This document shows positions 17,863-27,557 of a stretch of DNA of 64,000 nucleotides, piece by piece. The notes below the pieces were generated by a model, which was not told the origin of the DNA, did not search any database, and saw only the letters and a list, made by a program, of their open reading frames with translations. The first letter of the stretch is position 1. Each line of letters starts with the position of its first letter. The stretch is from Thiomicrorhabdus indica (GTDB taxonomy: Bacteria > Pseudomonadota > Gammaproteobacteria > Thiomicrospirales > Thiomicrospiraceae). The stretch is taken from the NCBI RefSeq assembly GCF_004293625.1, contig NZ_CP033040.1, positions 1,488,001 through 1,552,000 on the forward strand. The letters run 5' to 3'. The position numbers and the translations under genes are program-made.

Positions 17863-19341
17863 TTATTGGTTTAAAAACTCAAGAATAGCAGCTTCAATTT
17901 CTTGCTTATCAACCAAAGTTTTTTGTGAAATTGGCTTGTCGAATAATTCGGCAATCTGTTGTGGTACAACAACATTTGCTTGATCAGCAATCAGTTTGAG
18001 TGCGTCAATATCATGTTCAGGTTTTTCACCGGTGATTGCAAGTGCAATGTTTGGAGAAAATTTAGTCCATTCAGCCGTCGCATAAGCAATGGTTTTGATA
18101 TTTTTGTCTTTTGCATGCGTCTCATAGGTTTTGAAACAGGTCGCGGTATGCGGACACATTAAATAATCCACTTCAAAGGCTTGTTTGATATATTCCAAAC
18201 CTTCTTGATCATTACAATAGTCTGCTGCAAACACAGCTTGTACTTGTGTCAATTCCTCTTCTGTCAACGCGTAAAATTTCTCAGCATCTAATTGAAGCAT
18301 TAATTCTTTGGTACGCTCTGCACCAAACATATCAAATAAGATACGTTCAACGTTCGAAGATTTCAAAATATCCATTGCAGGTGAAGTCGTTGGAATCACG
18401 GAAGCATCACGTAAGTCATATTCACCCGTCGTAATAAAACGTGTTAAAACATTGTTATTGTTCGATGAAATGTGTATTTGCTTAATCGGCAAGCCCATTT
18501 TCATTGCATAGTAACCACCTAATGCATTTCCAAAGTTTCCACTTGGAACATTTAGGAAGACCTCTTCACCCATCTTGATTGCACCTTGACGAACTAATTC
18601 AAGATAACTGTACACATGGTAAATTGTCTGGAAAATAATTCGTCCAAAGTTTACAGAGTTGGCTGCCGACAAAGAAGTATTGTGAACTTTTAGAGCTTCA
18701 TTAAATTTTTCAGAGGTTAACAAAGTTTTTAATGCAGATTGTGCATCATCAAAATCGCCATGAATTCCTATGACTTTTAAGTTTTGCGCATCTTCTGTAA
18801 CCATCTGTAGGCGTTGAACATCTGAAGTTCCACCATCTGGATACAAGCATGCGACTTGAATATTGTCGCGATTTTTAAAGGTCTCAAGAGCGGCAGGTCC
18901 AGTGTCACCCGAAGTCGCTGCTAATATCAGATATTTCTCACCTCGTGATTGCGCCACTGCAGACAATACCTTTCCAAAAGGTTGTAATGCCATATCTTTG
19001 AAGGCGCGGGTTGGACCATGAAATAATTCAGAAACATAAAGATCTTCATACACCTTTACAACAGGCACCGGATTTTTTGGATCATCAAACTTATCGTAAA
19101 GTGCAAGCGCCTCATCAATAACGCTGTCTTCAATGTCCACTTCAAATGCTTTCAATAAGTCTTTAGCCAGTACTTTGTATCCTGAATCTACATGATCATT
19201 CAAAAAGTCTTCACGTAATGTTGGTAAATACTCAGGTGAATAGATGCCACCAAATGAAGACATTGGACTTAGAATCGCTTGAGAAAAAGTAATCGAAGTT
19301 GGACGTTGACCATCATTGCCACGTGTTTCAATAAAGTTCAT
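17863..19341 (-). CDS. thrC: Threonine synthase
   Basis: A 492-residue PLP enzyme that converts O-phosphohomoserine to threonine. The PLP lysine motif FHGPTRAFKDMALQPFG lies near residue 110, the AATSGDTGPAA phosphate-binding motif near 145, and the NVPSGNFGNALGG loop near 265. The length and the N-terminal LPTLRE region match the longer bacterial form. It lies downstream of the RpfE-like gene and hom, forming a hom-thrC branch separated by an unusual insertion. Confidence 0.95.
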   Translation of the reverse strand: MNFIETRGNDGQRPTSITFSQAILSPMSSFGGIYSPEYLPTLREDFLNDHVDSGYKVLAKDLLKAFEVDIEDSVIDEALALYDKFDDPKNPVPVVKVYEDLYVSELFHGPTRAFKDMALQPFGKVLSAVAQSRGEKYLILAATSGDTGPAALETFKNRDNIQVACLYPDGGTSDVQRLQMVTEDAQNLKVIGIHGDFDDAQSALKTLLTSEKFNEALKVHNTSLSAANSVNFGRIIFQTIYHVYSYLELVRQGAIKMGEEVFLNVPSGNFGNALGGYYAMKMGLPIKQIHISSNNNNVLTRFITTGEYDLRDASVIPTTSPAMDILKSSNVERILFDMFGAERTKELMLQLDAEKFYALTEEELTQVQAVFAADYCNDQEGLEYIKQAFEVDYLMCPHTATCFKTYETHAKDKNIKTIAYATAEWTKFSPNIALAITGEKPEHDIDALKLIADQANVVVPQQIAELFDKPISQKTLVDKQEIEAAILEFLNQ

Positions 19342-19428
19342 TTTATTAACCTAATGTAATTTTAATTTTGTTCGAAATTATACCGAAGTTGGCTTTCACT
19401 GGGGTCGAAGTTAATGATGTTTAGCTGA

Positions 19429-20487
19429 TTAATTAGATATCGCTAACCAGGATTTTTTCCAACGCCAAAAACGCTTTAAAGTCTTGGAAGTAATTAGAAA
19501 CTGTTTATTAGCACCTAGCTCTAATAACACTGAATCAAGCTCCTTGTTCTTTACGGACTCGAAAACCGGTTCAAACCAATTTTTCTCCAAAAAACACAGT
19601 AAATCAAGCCATTGCTCAAGTGTCATTTGTTCAAGAGATACGCCAGAAAAAGTCTGATCGTTAAATTCAATAAGAGTATGGTGTGATGATAAAATCTGGT
19701 TTCTACAAGCTTTGAAGGATTTTGGAGTCGCAGCAAACTCGGCACCAGAAAACTTAGCCAAGCCTTTTGAGTAGTCGGAATTAGACAATAAAACGGCATT
19801 ATTTCTTTGGTTAATCTTATCTAGGTCAATTCCACCTTCCCCCCAAACCCAAACACTATTAATTTCGGGAAGATTCAAAAGACGACGCTGGTGATTCACT
19901 TCATGGTTATAAAACAACATTTGTGTTTCATTCATCAATTGTCGCCAATAATTACCGGCCGGTCCTTCTGGATAATGATTGTTCACACTCTGATAAGCAA
20001 CTTGATAAAGCGGTGTTGTTTCAATCGCAACCGGTTGTTTTATCGATAAAAACCACTGGTGAGCATCCCCAAAAATTAATTTAAGTCCATCTTGTGAGAA
20101 GTGTTGATTAAAGTTTTCCAATAAAGCTTTGGACTCCTCTTCGGTAATGCCAATATCCGCGGAAGGAATTAAAATCAGCGTATCTCGATCAGGAATCATC
20201 TGAACAGGATCTATACTAATCCAATATTCGCTTAATTCATCGTCCGATAAATCACACAATCCATTTGCTCGAGTAATAGCACTAGATGGAGCTTTTTGTT
20301 GATGAAATAAATAGGCCGTTAAATCCTCGTGGCATCGTTTCTTAGGGAAGTGATAATCTGCTTTTGACAATAAGGTTTGCAGTTTCACAAGCTCAGTTTT
20401 TTTCAATTGAGCTAAGCCCTCCTGAACTCGCTGAGACGCTAAGAGTCCTGGAAAACATAATGTTAGATGATTTTCTGATTTCGCCAT
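19429..20487 (-). CDS. RpfE-like / phosphoglycerate-mutase-fold regulatory-type protein
   Basis: A 352-residue protein that I place in the RpfE group from two signature blocks. One is DPVQMIPDRDTLILIPSADI (about residues 110-129); the other is MNETQMLFYNHEVN ... INSVWVWGEGG in the middle. RpfE-type genes usually sit next to recJ, as here across thrC. They are related to cofactor-independent phosphoglycerate mutases, but no activity has been firmly assigned. The frame is open to a TTG at 20514; the ATG at 20487 is preferred because the upstream part overlaps the hom terminator. One palindrome copy is read as Gly-Pro-Ala-Gly. Confidence 0.65.
   Translation of the reverse strand: MAKSENHLTLCFPGLLASQRVQEGLAQLKKTELVKLQTLLSKADYHFPKKRCHEDLTAYLFHQQKAPSSAITRANGLCDLSDDELSEYWISIDPVQMIPDRDTLILIPSADIGITEEESKALLENFNQHFSQDGLKLIFGDAHQWFLSIKQPVAIETTPLYQVAYQSVNNHYPEGPAGNYWRQLMNETQMLFYNHEVNHQRRLLNLPEINSVWVWGEGGIDLDKINQRNNAVLLSNSDYSKGLAKFSGAEFAATPKSFKACRNQILSSHHTLIEFNDQTFSGVSLEQMTLEQWLDLLCFLEKNWFEPVFESVKNKELDSVLLELGANKQFLITSKTLKRFWRWKKSWLAISN
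19954..19963. repeat. Iterated palindrome ACCGGCCGGT
   Basis: Exact copy inside the RpfE-like gene, read as Gly-Pro-Ala-Gly. Confidence 0.9.
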
Positions 20488-20510
20488 TAGATACTCAATA
20501 AGTTTAAAAG

Positions 20511-20537
20511 ACAAAAAACCGGCATTAAGCCGGTTTA
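20511..20537 (-). terminator. Intrinsic terminator after hom
   Basis: A perfect 8-bp stem AAACCGGC / GCCGGTTT with a 5-base loop, followed on the minus strand by six T residues. It separates hom from the RpfE-like gene. Confidence 0.8.
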
Positions 20538-20556
20538 AACGGAATCAATTTTGAAA

Positions 20557-21867
20557 TCAATCGAGTTCAGCAACACGAATACGCTGAATATCATTACCAA
20601 TTTCAGGCATAGCCTGTAGTTCCGCTAAAGCTTGATTAAAACGGGATTCCTTTACCGCGTTAGTAACCATGACTAATGTTGCATCTTCAGGCTTCTCTTG
20701 CGAAGGTTCTTGATATAGTTGCTCAATATTAATTTCTAGTTCAGCAAATACCGCAGTAATTTTAGCCAACACACCTGAATGGTCTTGCGCAAAGCAACGA
20801 ATATAAAAACTCGAAACACTGTTTTCAATTGGCTCTACCGGAGCGGATTCTAGCTGGTCTGCCTTAAAGCCCAGTCCAGGAACCCGATCTTCAACGTTTT
20901 GACTTTGAGCTCGAATCACATCAATAATGTCAGCAACCACAGCGCTGGCAGTTGGTCCCGCACCAGCACCCGGCCCGTAATACATGGTAGGCCCAACATG
21001 GTCACCTTTTGCCATAACCGCGTTCATCACGCCATTTACATTAGCAATTAAAACTTCATTGGCTACCAAAGTAGGATGTACACGGAGTGAATAGCCATTT
21101 TCAGTTCGGGTTGCCAATCCTAGATGTTTAATTTGATACCCTAATTGTTCTGCAAAATGAATATCTTCCGCAGTGATTTTGCTAATCCCTTCGGTATAGA
21201 CCTTATTGAACTGTAATTCAATTCCAAAACCAATTGAAGCTAAGATAGTTAACTTATGAGCAGCATCAATCCCTTCAACATCAAAGGTTGGATCCGCTTC
21301 CGCGTAACCCAATTCTTGTGCAACCTTTAAAACTTCGGCAAAATCTGCGCCTGGTTTTTTCATTTCAGTCAAGATATAGTTGCCTGTCCCATTAATAATA
21401 CCTGCGAGCCATTCAATTTTATTAGCCGCCAAGCCTTCTCGGACAGCCTTGATTATTGGAATGCCTCCAGCAACCGCTGCTTCATAATTCACCATGACAT
21501 TGTTTTCATTGGCAAATGAAAACAACTCATTACCAAACTCGGCAATCAATGCTTTGTTCGCAGTGACAACATGCTTCTTATTTTGAATCGCATTTATCAG
21601 CAATTCTTTGGCAAGCCCTGTTCCCCCCATTAATTCAACAACAATATCAACCTCAGGATGATTCACTACATCATGTGGGTTATCCGTCATTTGTATTGAT
21701 GACGTATCGATTGGACGACTACGATTCAAATCACGAACTGCAATAATTGAGACTTCAATATTGTGACCAATACGTCTCTGAATTTCAGAAAGAGTTTCTT
21801 GCAAAATGTTGACGGTACCGCCACCCACTGTGCCTAATCCTAGTAGGCCAATCTTAAAGGTTTTCAT
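20557..21867 (-). CDS. hom: Homoserine dehydrogenase
   Basis: A 436-residue monofunctional homoserine dehydrogenase with an N-terminal Rossmann motif GLGTVGGGTV (residues 9-18), the NGTGNYILTEM segment, and the YAEADPTFDVEGIDAAHK catalytic block near residue 200. A C-terminal ACT domain (about 350-430) probably mediates threonine feedback inhibition. It catalyses the NAD(P)H-dependent reduction of aspartate semialdehyde to homoserine. It is followed by a terminator, then the RpfE-like gene and thrC. Confidence 0.95.
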   Translation of the reverse strand: MKTFKIGLLGLGTVGGGTVNILQETLSEIQRRIGHNIEVSIIAVRDLNRSRPIDTSSIQMTDNPHDVVNHPEVDIVVELMGGTGLAKELLINAIQNKKHVVTANKALIAEFGNELFSFANENNVMVNYEAAVAGGIPIIKAVREGLAANKIEWLAGIINGTGNYILTEMKKPGADFAEVLKVAQELGYAEADPTFDVEGIDAAHKLTILASIGFGIELQFNKVYTEGISKITAEDIHFAEQLGYQIKHLGLATRTENGYSLRVHPTLVANEVLIANVNGVMNAVMAKGDHVGPTMYYGPGAGAGPTASAVVADIIDVIRAQSQNVEDRVPGLGFKADQLESAPVEPIENSVSSFYIRCFAQDHSGVLAKITAVFAELEINIEQLYQEPSQEKPEDATLVMVTNAVKESRFNQALAELQAMPEIGNDIQRIRVAELD

Positions 21868-21964
21868 AATCGAGGAATAATCCTAAAGTTTAAGGGCTTT
21901 GTATATTTGATTAAGAGATTCGTTATCTCCGGCTTCCTCTAAAGGAACAAAGCGCTCGTTTTAA

Positions 21965-23161
21965 TTAATCTAGTTTAATGAGTCCATCTTTGCGGAACAT
22001 ATCACGAATCCCACGAATTGCTTGACGCGTACGATGTTCATTCTCAATCAGTCCAAAACGGACATGATCATCACCGTAGTCGCCAAATCCAATTCCTGGG
22101 GCTACTGCAACTTTTGCATCTGTTAGCAACTTTTTAGAGAACTCCAATGACCCCATATCACGATAGGCCTCAGGAATTTGTGCCCAGACAAACATTGTTG
22201 CTTTTGGCGGTGTAACTTCCCAACCAATAGCATTTAAACCTTGGCACAATACATCTCGACGGGATTTATACATATCTGAAATTTCTTGAACGCAATTCTG
22301 CGGGCCTTCCAGTGCAGCAATCGCAGCAACCTGAATTGGTGTGAAAGTTCCATAATCCAAATACGACTTCATTCGCTTAAGTGCATGAACCAACTCTGGG
22401 TTACCAACCATAAAACCAACACGCCAACCCGGCATATTGTAGCTTTTTGACAGCGTATAAAATTCAACAGCAATATCCTTAGCCCCTTCAACCTGCATTA
22501 TTGATGGAGCTTTATAACCATCGAATGCAATATCCGCGTAGGCTAAATCATGTATCACCCAAATCTTATGCTCTTTAGCAATCGCAACAACTTTCTCGAA
22601 AAATTCAAGATCAACACATTCAGTCGTTGGGTTACCTGGAAAATTAATCACCAGCATTTTCGGTTTCGGCCAAGATTCTTTAATCGCTCTTTCCAGTTCA
22701 TCAAAGAAGCAAGTATCCGGCGTCATTTTGACATGGCGGATATCTGCACCTGCAATGACAAAACCGTAAGGATGTATAGGATAAGCAGGGTTTGGAACCA
22801 AAACCGTATCACCCTTATCAACTGTCGCCAAAGCTAGATGAGCCAAGCCTTCTTTAGAACCGATCGTGACAACCGCTTCTGTATCAGGATCCAGATCTAC
22901 ATCAAATTTATTTTTATACCAATTACAAATTGCTTTCCGAAGACGAGGAATCCCCTGCGATACCGAATAACGATGCGTTCCTTCACGTTGCACCACTTCG
23001 ATTAATTTATCGACAATGTGTTTAGGCGTATCTTGGTCTGGGTTTCCCATACCGAAATCGATAATATCTTCGCCACGACGACGTGCCTCGGCCTTTAATT
23101 CACCGGTAATATTAAATACGTACGGAGGAAGTCTTTTAATTCTTTGAAAATCGTCTGCCAC
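21965..23161 (-). CDS. alaC: Glutamate-pyruvate aminotransferase AlaC
   Basis: A class I PLP aminotransferase very like E. coli AlaC (YfdZ). It begins [14 protein letters not shown], carries [19 protein letters not shown] and the PLP lysine in [13 protein letters not shown]. AlaC makes alanine from pyruvate and glutamate. I choose the GTG at 23161 (about 398 residues), with AAGG upstream, because AlaC proteins start just before the [10 protein letters not shown] block. The frame is open further to 23200 but gives an uncharacteristic extension. It lies upstream of hom, 97 bases apart. Confidence 0.9.
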   Translation of the reverse strand: MADDFQRIKRLPPYVFNITGELKAEARRRGEDIIDFGMGNPDQDTPKHIVDKLIEVVQREGTHRYSVSQGIPRLRKAICNWYKNKFDVDLDPDTEAVVTIGSKEGLAHLALATVDKGDTVLVPNPAYPIHPYGFVIAGADIRHVKMTPDTCFFDELERAIKESWPKPKMLVINFPGNPTTECVDLEFFEKVVAIAKEHKIWVIHDLAYADIAFDGYKAPSIMQVEGAKDIAVEFYTLSKSYNMPGWRVGFMVGNPELVHALKRMKSYLDYGTFTPIQVAAIAALEGPQNCVQEISDMYKSRRDVLCQGLNAIGWEVTPPKATMFVWAQIPEAYRDMGSLEFSKKLLTDAKVAVAPGIGFGDYGDDHVRFGLIENEHRTRQAIRGIRDMFRKDGLIKLD

Positions 23162-23419
23162 GATAGATGCCTTTTCACACAAGATTGAGTTTGATTGCAA
23201 AGTAGATAAATCATGGATTCAAAGCCTTAAAAGTCGACCTTGAAATCCAGTCTCATGTATAAACTACACGCTAAATTCTTGATTTCTACAAAAGTAGGTA
23301 ATCATATACAACAGCCAGCCATCCAGTCAATTGAAAATGGACGTAATCTAGGGTTAAATAAGCCAAATTTTTATGAAACTCTACAAGCTTGAAGTCAAAT
23401 TAATTTAAAGGTCAAACAT

Positions 23420-23809
23420 ATGAAGTTCACCGAACATAGAGACTCAAATATTAATACCGTTAAAAACTATGAAGCTGGTAAGGTTAGGATTAATGCCGAT
23501 GAATACCATCAAAGCCTTTTTTTGACTCAAAAGGAGGTTTTTTCAGACTGGCATTGTTCGGATATCCGAAGTTTGACGACTAATTCTTTAGATGCTTTGC
23601 TAGATCAAAAACCGGAAGTCATTATTTTAGGAACCGGTGAATCTCAGATTTTTCCAGAACCGAAATTATTTGCCCATTGTACAAATCGAGGAGCCGCACT
23701 TGAAGTTATGGCTAATGATGCTGCATGCCGAACTTATAACATCCTAACAACAGAAGACAGAGAGGTTGTGCTTGCATTAATTTTCGATGAAAAATCGAAA
23801 ACTCAGTAA
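23420..23809 (+). CDS. Mth938-like domain protein (DUF498)
   Basis: A 129-residue protein of the Mth938/NDUFAF3 family. The conserved parts are the central VIILGTGESQIFPEP strand-loop, the AHCTNRGAALEVMANDAACRTYNIL block, and the DREVVLALI end. In mitochondria the homolog assists complex I assembly; in bacteria the role is unknown. It is transcribed alone and divergently from alaC and converges on nlpD. Confidence 0.88.
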   Translation: MKFTEHRDSNINTVKNYEAGKVRINADEYHQSLFLTQKEVFSDWHCSDIRSLTTNSLDALLDQKPEVIILGTGESQIFPEPKLFAHCTNRGAALEVMANDAACRTYNILTTEDREVVLALIFDEKSKTQ

Positions 23810-23825
23810 AACTGATCATATTTCA

Positions 23826-24626
23826 TCAATTCGACAGAAGAGGTTTAAGTTGAACTTTTTTGCCTAAAAAGCGTGCTTCCAAGTGTAATTTAGGCTTAAC
23901 CGTCATTCCTGTTGCACCCATTTTCGCAATTTCTTGCCCTTGAGTAACCTTTTCATTTTGGGTTACCAAGAGTTCACTAGCATGAGCGTAGACTGAAAGT
24001 TTTCCAGAAGCATGACGAATCATAACCATTTTGCCAAATTCACGAATACCGTCATCTGCATAGACAACTACCCCTTCTGCCACTGCAAAAACACTATCGC
24101 CAATGTTTCCATCAATATCGAGCATGCTAATCCCATTAGCATCTTTCGACCAACGATACGGTAAGTTTGTTTTTGTTGGCCACTGCCAAGTGCTATCACT
24201 GGCTAATTCAACTTTTCTTGACGAAGATTCTTCTCGCGATTCCCTTCGTATTTGGTCAACTTGAGAAGCACTTTTAGAATATGGCTGACCTACCTTATTT
24301 GAAGGTACTTTTAGCCATTGACCAATATAAATTTTATCGGGTCGATCAATTCCGTTAAGTTGTGCCAGTAAAGTTTGTGACACTGCACATTTTTGTGCAA
24401 TACCACTTAAGGTGTCTCCCGATTGAATTTGATACGCCGTTTTACAATCGGACTTTTTTACAAAGTCAGAAGTGTTTGTTTTTTCTGAAGCAATCGGCTT
24501 TTGAGCTCGTGGTTCATATTTCAGAGGAGAACTACAGCCTATTAATGTTACAAATGTAACAAACACACTAATCAGCTTAACTGGAGAATAAATAGATTTA
24601 ACGTTTGTTAATTGTTTTATGTTCAT
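23826..24626 (-). CDS. nlpD: NlpD-like lipoprotein, LysM plus degenerate M23 domain
   Basis: A 266-residue envelope protein with a lipoprotein signal ending TLIGC (lipid attachment at Cys31), a LysM peptidoglycan-binding domain (YQIQSGDTLSGIAQKC, about residues 65-108), and a C-terminal LytM/M23 domain. The M23 zinc ligands look degenerate (the end has LHLEAR), as in E. coli NlpD, which activates the amidase AmiC during septum splitting. Gene order surE-pcm-yqaA-nlpD agrees with the enterobacterial surE-pcm-nlpD cluster. The usual next gene, rpoS, is not present here. Confidence 0.88.
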   Translation of the reverse strand: MNIKQLTNVKSIYSPVKLISVFVTFVTLIGCSSPLKYEPRAQKPIASEKTNTSDFVKKSDCKTAYQIQSGDTLSGIAQKCAVSQTLLAQLNGIDRPDKIYIGQWLKVPSNKVGQPYSKSASQVDQIRRESREESSSRKVELASDSTWQWPTKTNLPYRWSKDANGISMLDIDGNIGDSVFAVAEGVVVYADDGIREFGKMVMIRHASGKLSVYAHASELLVTQNEKVTQGQEIAKMGATGMTVKPKLHLEARFLGKKVQLKPLLSN

Positions 24627-24642
24627 TTGAAATCCAACGCAA

Positions 24643-25224
24643 TTAACTTTGAGTTTTATAAATAATATAAAGAATAATCAAAGCAATGATTAGCCAGCCC
24701 AGCCAGTCCACCCATTTTCGAATAAAAGGTTCTAACTTGCTGCCTCCGTATTTCATTAATAGTGCGACCAGAAGGAATCTTGCCCCTCTGCCGAAAAACG
24801 ATGCAATGATAAAAGGCAATAAAGCCATAGCACTGGCACCTGCAGTGATCGTAAATACCTTATAAGGAATAGGGCTAAAACCTGCAATAAACACAACCCA
24901 TACACCATATTCATCAAAAAAATTTTGAGCCGATGTAAGTTTTGCTCCGTAGCCCATTTCAACCAACCAAGGGAAGATAAAATCCATTGCATAATAGCCG
25001 ATGCCATAACCTAACAATCCACCTAACACTGAAAACACTGTTGCAATCCATGCAAAATAAATTGCTCTATCAGGACGAGCTAAAGACATAGGCATCAGCA
25101 TTATGTCCGGTGGAATCGGAAAAAAAGATGATTCCGCAAAACTCATAGCACCAAGATATTTGGGAGCTTGCTTGTTTGCTGACCACAGCAGAGTTTTATC
25201 ATAAAGGTTTGCAAATAATTTCAT
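24643..25224 (-). CDS. yqaA: DedA/YqaA-family membrane protein
   Basis: A 193-residue SNARE-associated-domain protein with four or five hydrophobic helices. The FIAGFSPIPYKVFTITAGA block (about residues 113-131) and the FFGRGARFLLVALLMKYGG segment match the YqaA branch of the DedA family. DedA proteins are inner-membrane, proton-dependent transporters or lipid flippases needed for envelope homeostasis. It sits between pcm and nlpD, a known variation of the cluster in gammaproteobacteria. Confidence 0.88.
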   Translation of the reverse strand: MKLFANLYDKTLLWSANKQAPKYLGAMSFAESSFFPIPPDIMLMPMSLARPDRAIYFAWIATVFSVLGGLLGYGIGYYAMDFIFPWLVEMGYGAKLTSAQNFFDEYGVWVVFIAGFSPIPYKVFTITAGASAMALLPFIIASFFGRGARFLLVALLMKYGGSKLEPFIRKWVDWLGWLIIALIILYIIYKTQS

Positions 25225-25282
25225 ATAAGAACAGTTGTTGAGGAATTTTTTAGTTTAAATTTAAGAAAGGAATATGAAGAAT

Positions 25283-25993
25283 TTAACCGGCCGGTTGGAT
25301 TCCACTAAGCATCGGAACAAAGCTTGCAGTCCCCAAATCGACTTCTTCAATACGATCTTCATGTCGAATATAGCCAGTAAGACGCTGTGCTTGTTTACCA
25401 ATGGGTAAAACTAAACGTCCACCAATTTTTAACTGCTGAATCAATTCTGTTGGTAACGTTTCAGGTGCCGCTGCAGAGATAATTGCATCATAGGGTGCAT
25501 TTTCATTCCATCCCCAATGGCCATCCCCATTACCAAAAGTAATATTGCTTAATCCTAGGCTTATCAGCTTCTCTTGGGCTTCAACGGCTAGAGGTGCAAT
25601 TCTTTCAAGTGTAAAAACTTGTTGAGTCAACATTGCCAAAATTGCGCTTTGATAACCGGATCCCGTTCCAATCTCTAAAACTTTTTTTACTGGGCTAATA
25701 TCATTTTCCGCGAATAACCATTGCGTCATCTTAGCAACGGTCAACGGTTGAGAAAGTGTTTGGCGGTAACCAATCGGAAGCGCTTTACTTTCATCGTAAG
25801 CCAAGGGGAGAAACCCTTCATCAACAAAAAGATGCCTTGGAACCATTTGAAGCGCCTTGATTAAACGAGGATCAGACAAGCCCATAGCACATAAACGGTC
25901 AACCATTTTATGGCGAATTTTTGAAGAACTCATGCCTAGATTTTGGGATGAAACAAAATGGTTTTCAGTATATTGCAAAGATAAATCTGACAT
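25283..25993 (-). CDS. pcm: Protein-L-isoaspartate O-methyltransferase
   Basis: A 236-residue SAM-dependent enzyme that starts repair of isoaspartyl damage in aged proteins. Motif I is VLEIGTGSGYQSAIL, and the family blocks MVPRHLFVDE, ALPIGYRQTLSQP and GRLVLPIG are present. The extreme C-terminus is encoded by a copy of the iterated palindrome (Pro-Ala-Gly-stop). It is in line with surE upstream (18 bases) and yqaA downstream. Confidence 0.95.
   Translation of the reverse strand: MSDLSLQYTENHFVSSQNLGMSSSKIRHKMVDRLCAMGLSDPRLIKALQMVPRHLFVDEGFLPLAYDESKALPIGYRQTLSQPLTVAKMTQWLFAENDISPVKKVLEIGTGSGYQSAILAMLTQQVFTLERIAPLAVEAQEKLISLGLSNITFGNGDGHWGWNENAPYDAIISAAAPETLPTELIQQLKIGGRLVLPIGKQAQRLTGYIRHEDRIEEVDLGTASFVPMLSGIQPAG
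25286..25295. repeat. Iterated palindrome ACCGGCCGGT
   Basis: Exact copy encoding the last residues of Pcm, read as Pro-Ala-Gly; the stop codon immediately follows. Confidence 0.9.
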
Positions 25994-26011
25994 AACTGTT
26001 CTTTAAAAAAT

Positions 26012-26809
26012 TTATTGCGTATTCCACTGATTTAAAGCATCAATTGCACCGTAGTCGGTTAAATCGATCATAAGTGGAGTAACCGAAACATATCCCGTTT
26101 CAACAGCTTCAAAATCTGTTCCTTCTGTAGCGTCCATTGCAGAACCTGCTGGGCCAATCCAATGTATAGGCAGCCCACGAGGATCAAGCTGCTGAACGAC
26201 CGGCTCAGAAGCGTGTCTTTTCCCTAAACGGGTTACTTTTACACCTTTTAGCTCATTATAGGGAATATCTGGTACGTTGATATTAATAACGCAATTATTC
26301 GAAACTGGCAATGCATTGCGATTCTGACAAAGCTCCATTAATACCTTAGCTGCTGTTTCAAAATGTGTATCCCCACATAATGAAATAGCAATAGAAGGCT
26401 TACCTAAAAATCTCCCTTCCGTCGCCGCAGCAACTGTCCCAGAATAAATAACATCATCTCCCATATTTGCACCAGCGTTAATGCCTGAAATGACAATATC
26501 GGGTTGATAACCTAACACACCATTTACCCCTAAATGAACACAATCCGTTGGAGTACCATTTACACCAAAAATTTTCACTTTATCCAAATGAGCCGAAGCT
26601 TTTGCAAAATGCGAATGCTCTTGAAGCCTTAAAGGAGAGGAAAGTGTTAATGAATTACTCGCTGCGCTACGGTTTTGATCTGGAGCAATCACACAGATGC
26701 TTTCAATACTTTCACCTAGGAACTGGCCATTATGTTGTGAAATCTTATCCAGTAAAACTTGAATACCTGTGGCAAAATATCCGTCATCATTTGAAAGCAA
26801 TACTTTCAT
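26012..26809 (-). CDS. surE: 5'/3'-nucleotidase SurE
   Basis: A 265-residue survival protein with nucleotidase activity. The metal site is seen in LSNDDGYFATG (Asp8, Asp9), in PDQNRSAAS, and in SGINAGANMGDDVIYSGTVAAA. SurE dephosphorylates nucleoside monophosphates and is normally linked to pcm. It is the first gene of the surE-pcm-yqaA-nlpD group and is divergent from the smr gene. Confidence 0.95.
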   Translation of the reverse strand: MKVLLSNDDGYFATGIQVLLDKISQHNGQFLGESIESICVIAPDQNRSAASNSLTLSSPLRLQEHSHFAKASAHLDKVKIFGVNGTPTDCVHLGVNGVLGYQPDIVISGINAGANMGDDVIYSGTVAAATEGRFLGKPSIAISLCGDTHFETAAKVLMELCQNRNALPVSNNCVININVPDIPYNELKGVKVTRLGKRHASEPVVQQLDPRGLPIHWIGPAGSAMDATEGTDFEAVETGYVSVTPLMIDLTDYGAIDALNQWNTQ

Positions 26810-26878
26810 GTCTTATCCAATCAGTGTCTACAAAAATTAGTCTGAATATAGCAGATTTAAACGCTTTACGTGTAACTT

Positions 26879-27511
26879 ATGAATTCAATTAAAAAATCTT
26901 TAAAAAAAATACATTTGAAAACTAAGGCTTCGACAAACGCCTCTTCAGATAATCATAAAAGTGCAAGTGATAAAATCGATGATTCAGCACTCTTCCTTGA
27001 AGCCATGCAAGATGTCACTCCTATCAACAACCATAACCGAATCTCATTATTTGAGAACCGTTCAGAAAAACAGGCACAAAAACATTTAAAGAAAATTCGT
27101 AATAAACAACCACTAGCACCTAAAAACCTCGAATTCAAGGAGTTAGATAGCTCACACCCCATCAAGGCTTTTGACACAGTTACATATTATGAAAAAGGAC
27201 TTCGTCTTCAAGATTTGAGTAGATTAAAACGAAGTGAATTTTATTTAGAGGCAAGTTTGGATTTACATGGCAAAACCTCTGAAGAGGCCGAAATAGCAAT
27301 AGAAAACTTTATTTCGCAAGCAATCTCATGCGGGATGAAATACGTCAGAATTATTCATGGTAAAGGCTACAATTCAGACAATGATTTTCCTGTTCTTAAA
27401 AATCTTTGCTATCAAAAATTAAAGACATTAAAAAATATTGTCGGGTTTTGCAGTGCTCCTGAAAAAGACGGTGGAGTTGGAGCTGTTAATATACAGCTGA
27501 AAACCAAATAA
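26879..27511 (+). CDS. Smr-domain protein
   Basis: A 210-residue protein with a lysine-rich N-terminal half and a C-terminal Smr domain: LDLHGKTSEEAE (about residue 127), VRIIHGKG (about 160) and GGVGAVNIQLK at the end. Smr domains are nicking endonucleases or ribosome-rescue RNA endonucleases (SmrA/SmrB). The short N-terminal part suits the bacterial SmrA/SmrB type. Which of the two it is cannot be settled from the sequence. Confidence 0.88.
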   Translation: MNSIKKSLKKIHLKTKASTNASSDNHKSASDKIDDSALFLEAMQDVTPINNHNRISLFENRSEKQAQKHLKKIRNKQPLAPKNLEFKELDSSHPIKAFDTVTYYEKGLRLQDLSRLKRSEFYLEASLDLHGKTSEEAEIAIENFISQAISCGMKYVRIIHGKGYNSDNDFPVLKNLCYQKLKTLKNIVGFCSAPEKDGGVGAVNIQLKTK

Positions 27512-27557
27512 CCAATTTATTAGCTTAAACTTTGCCAAATTGAAAGTTAACCTTTTA

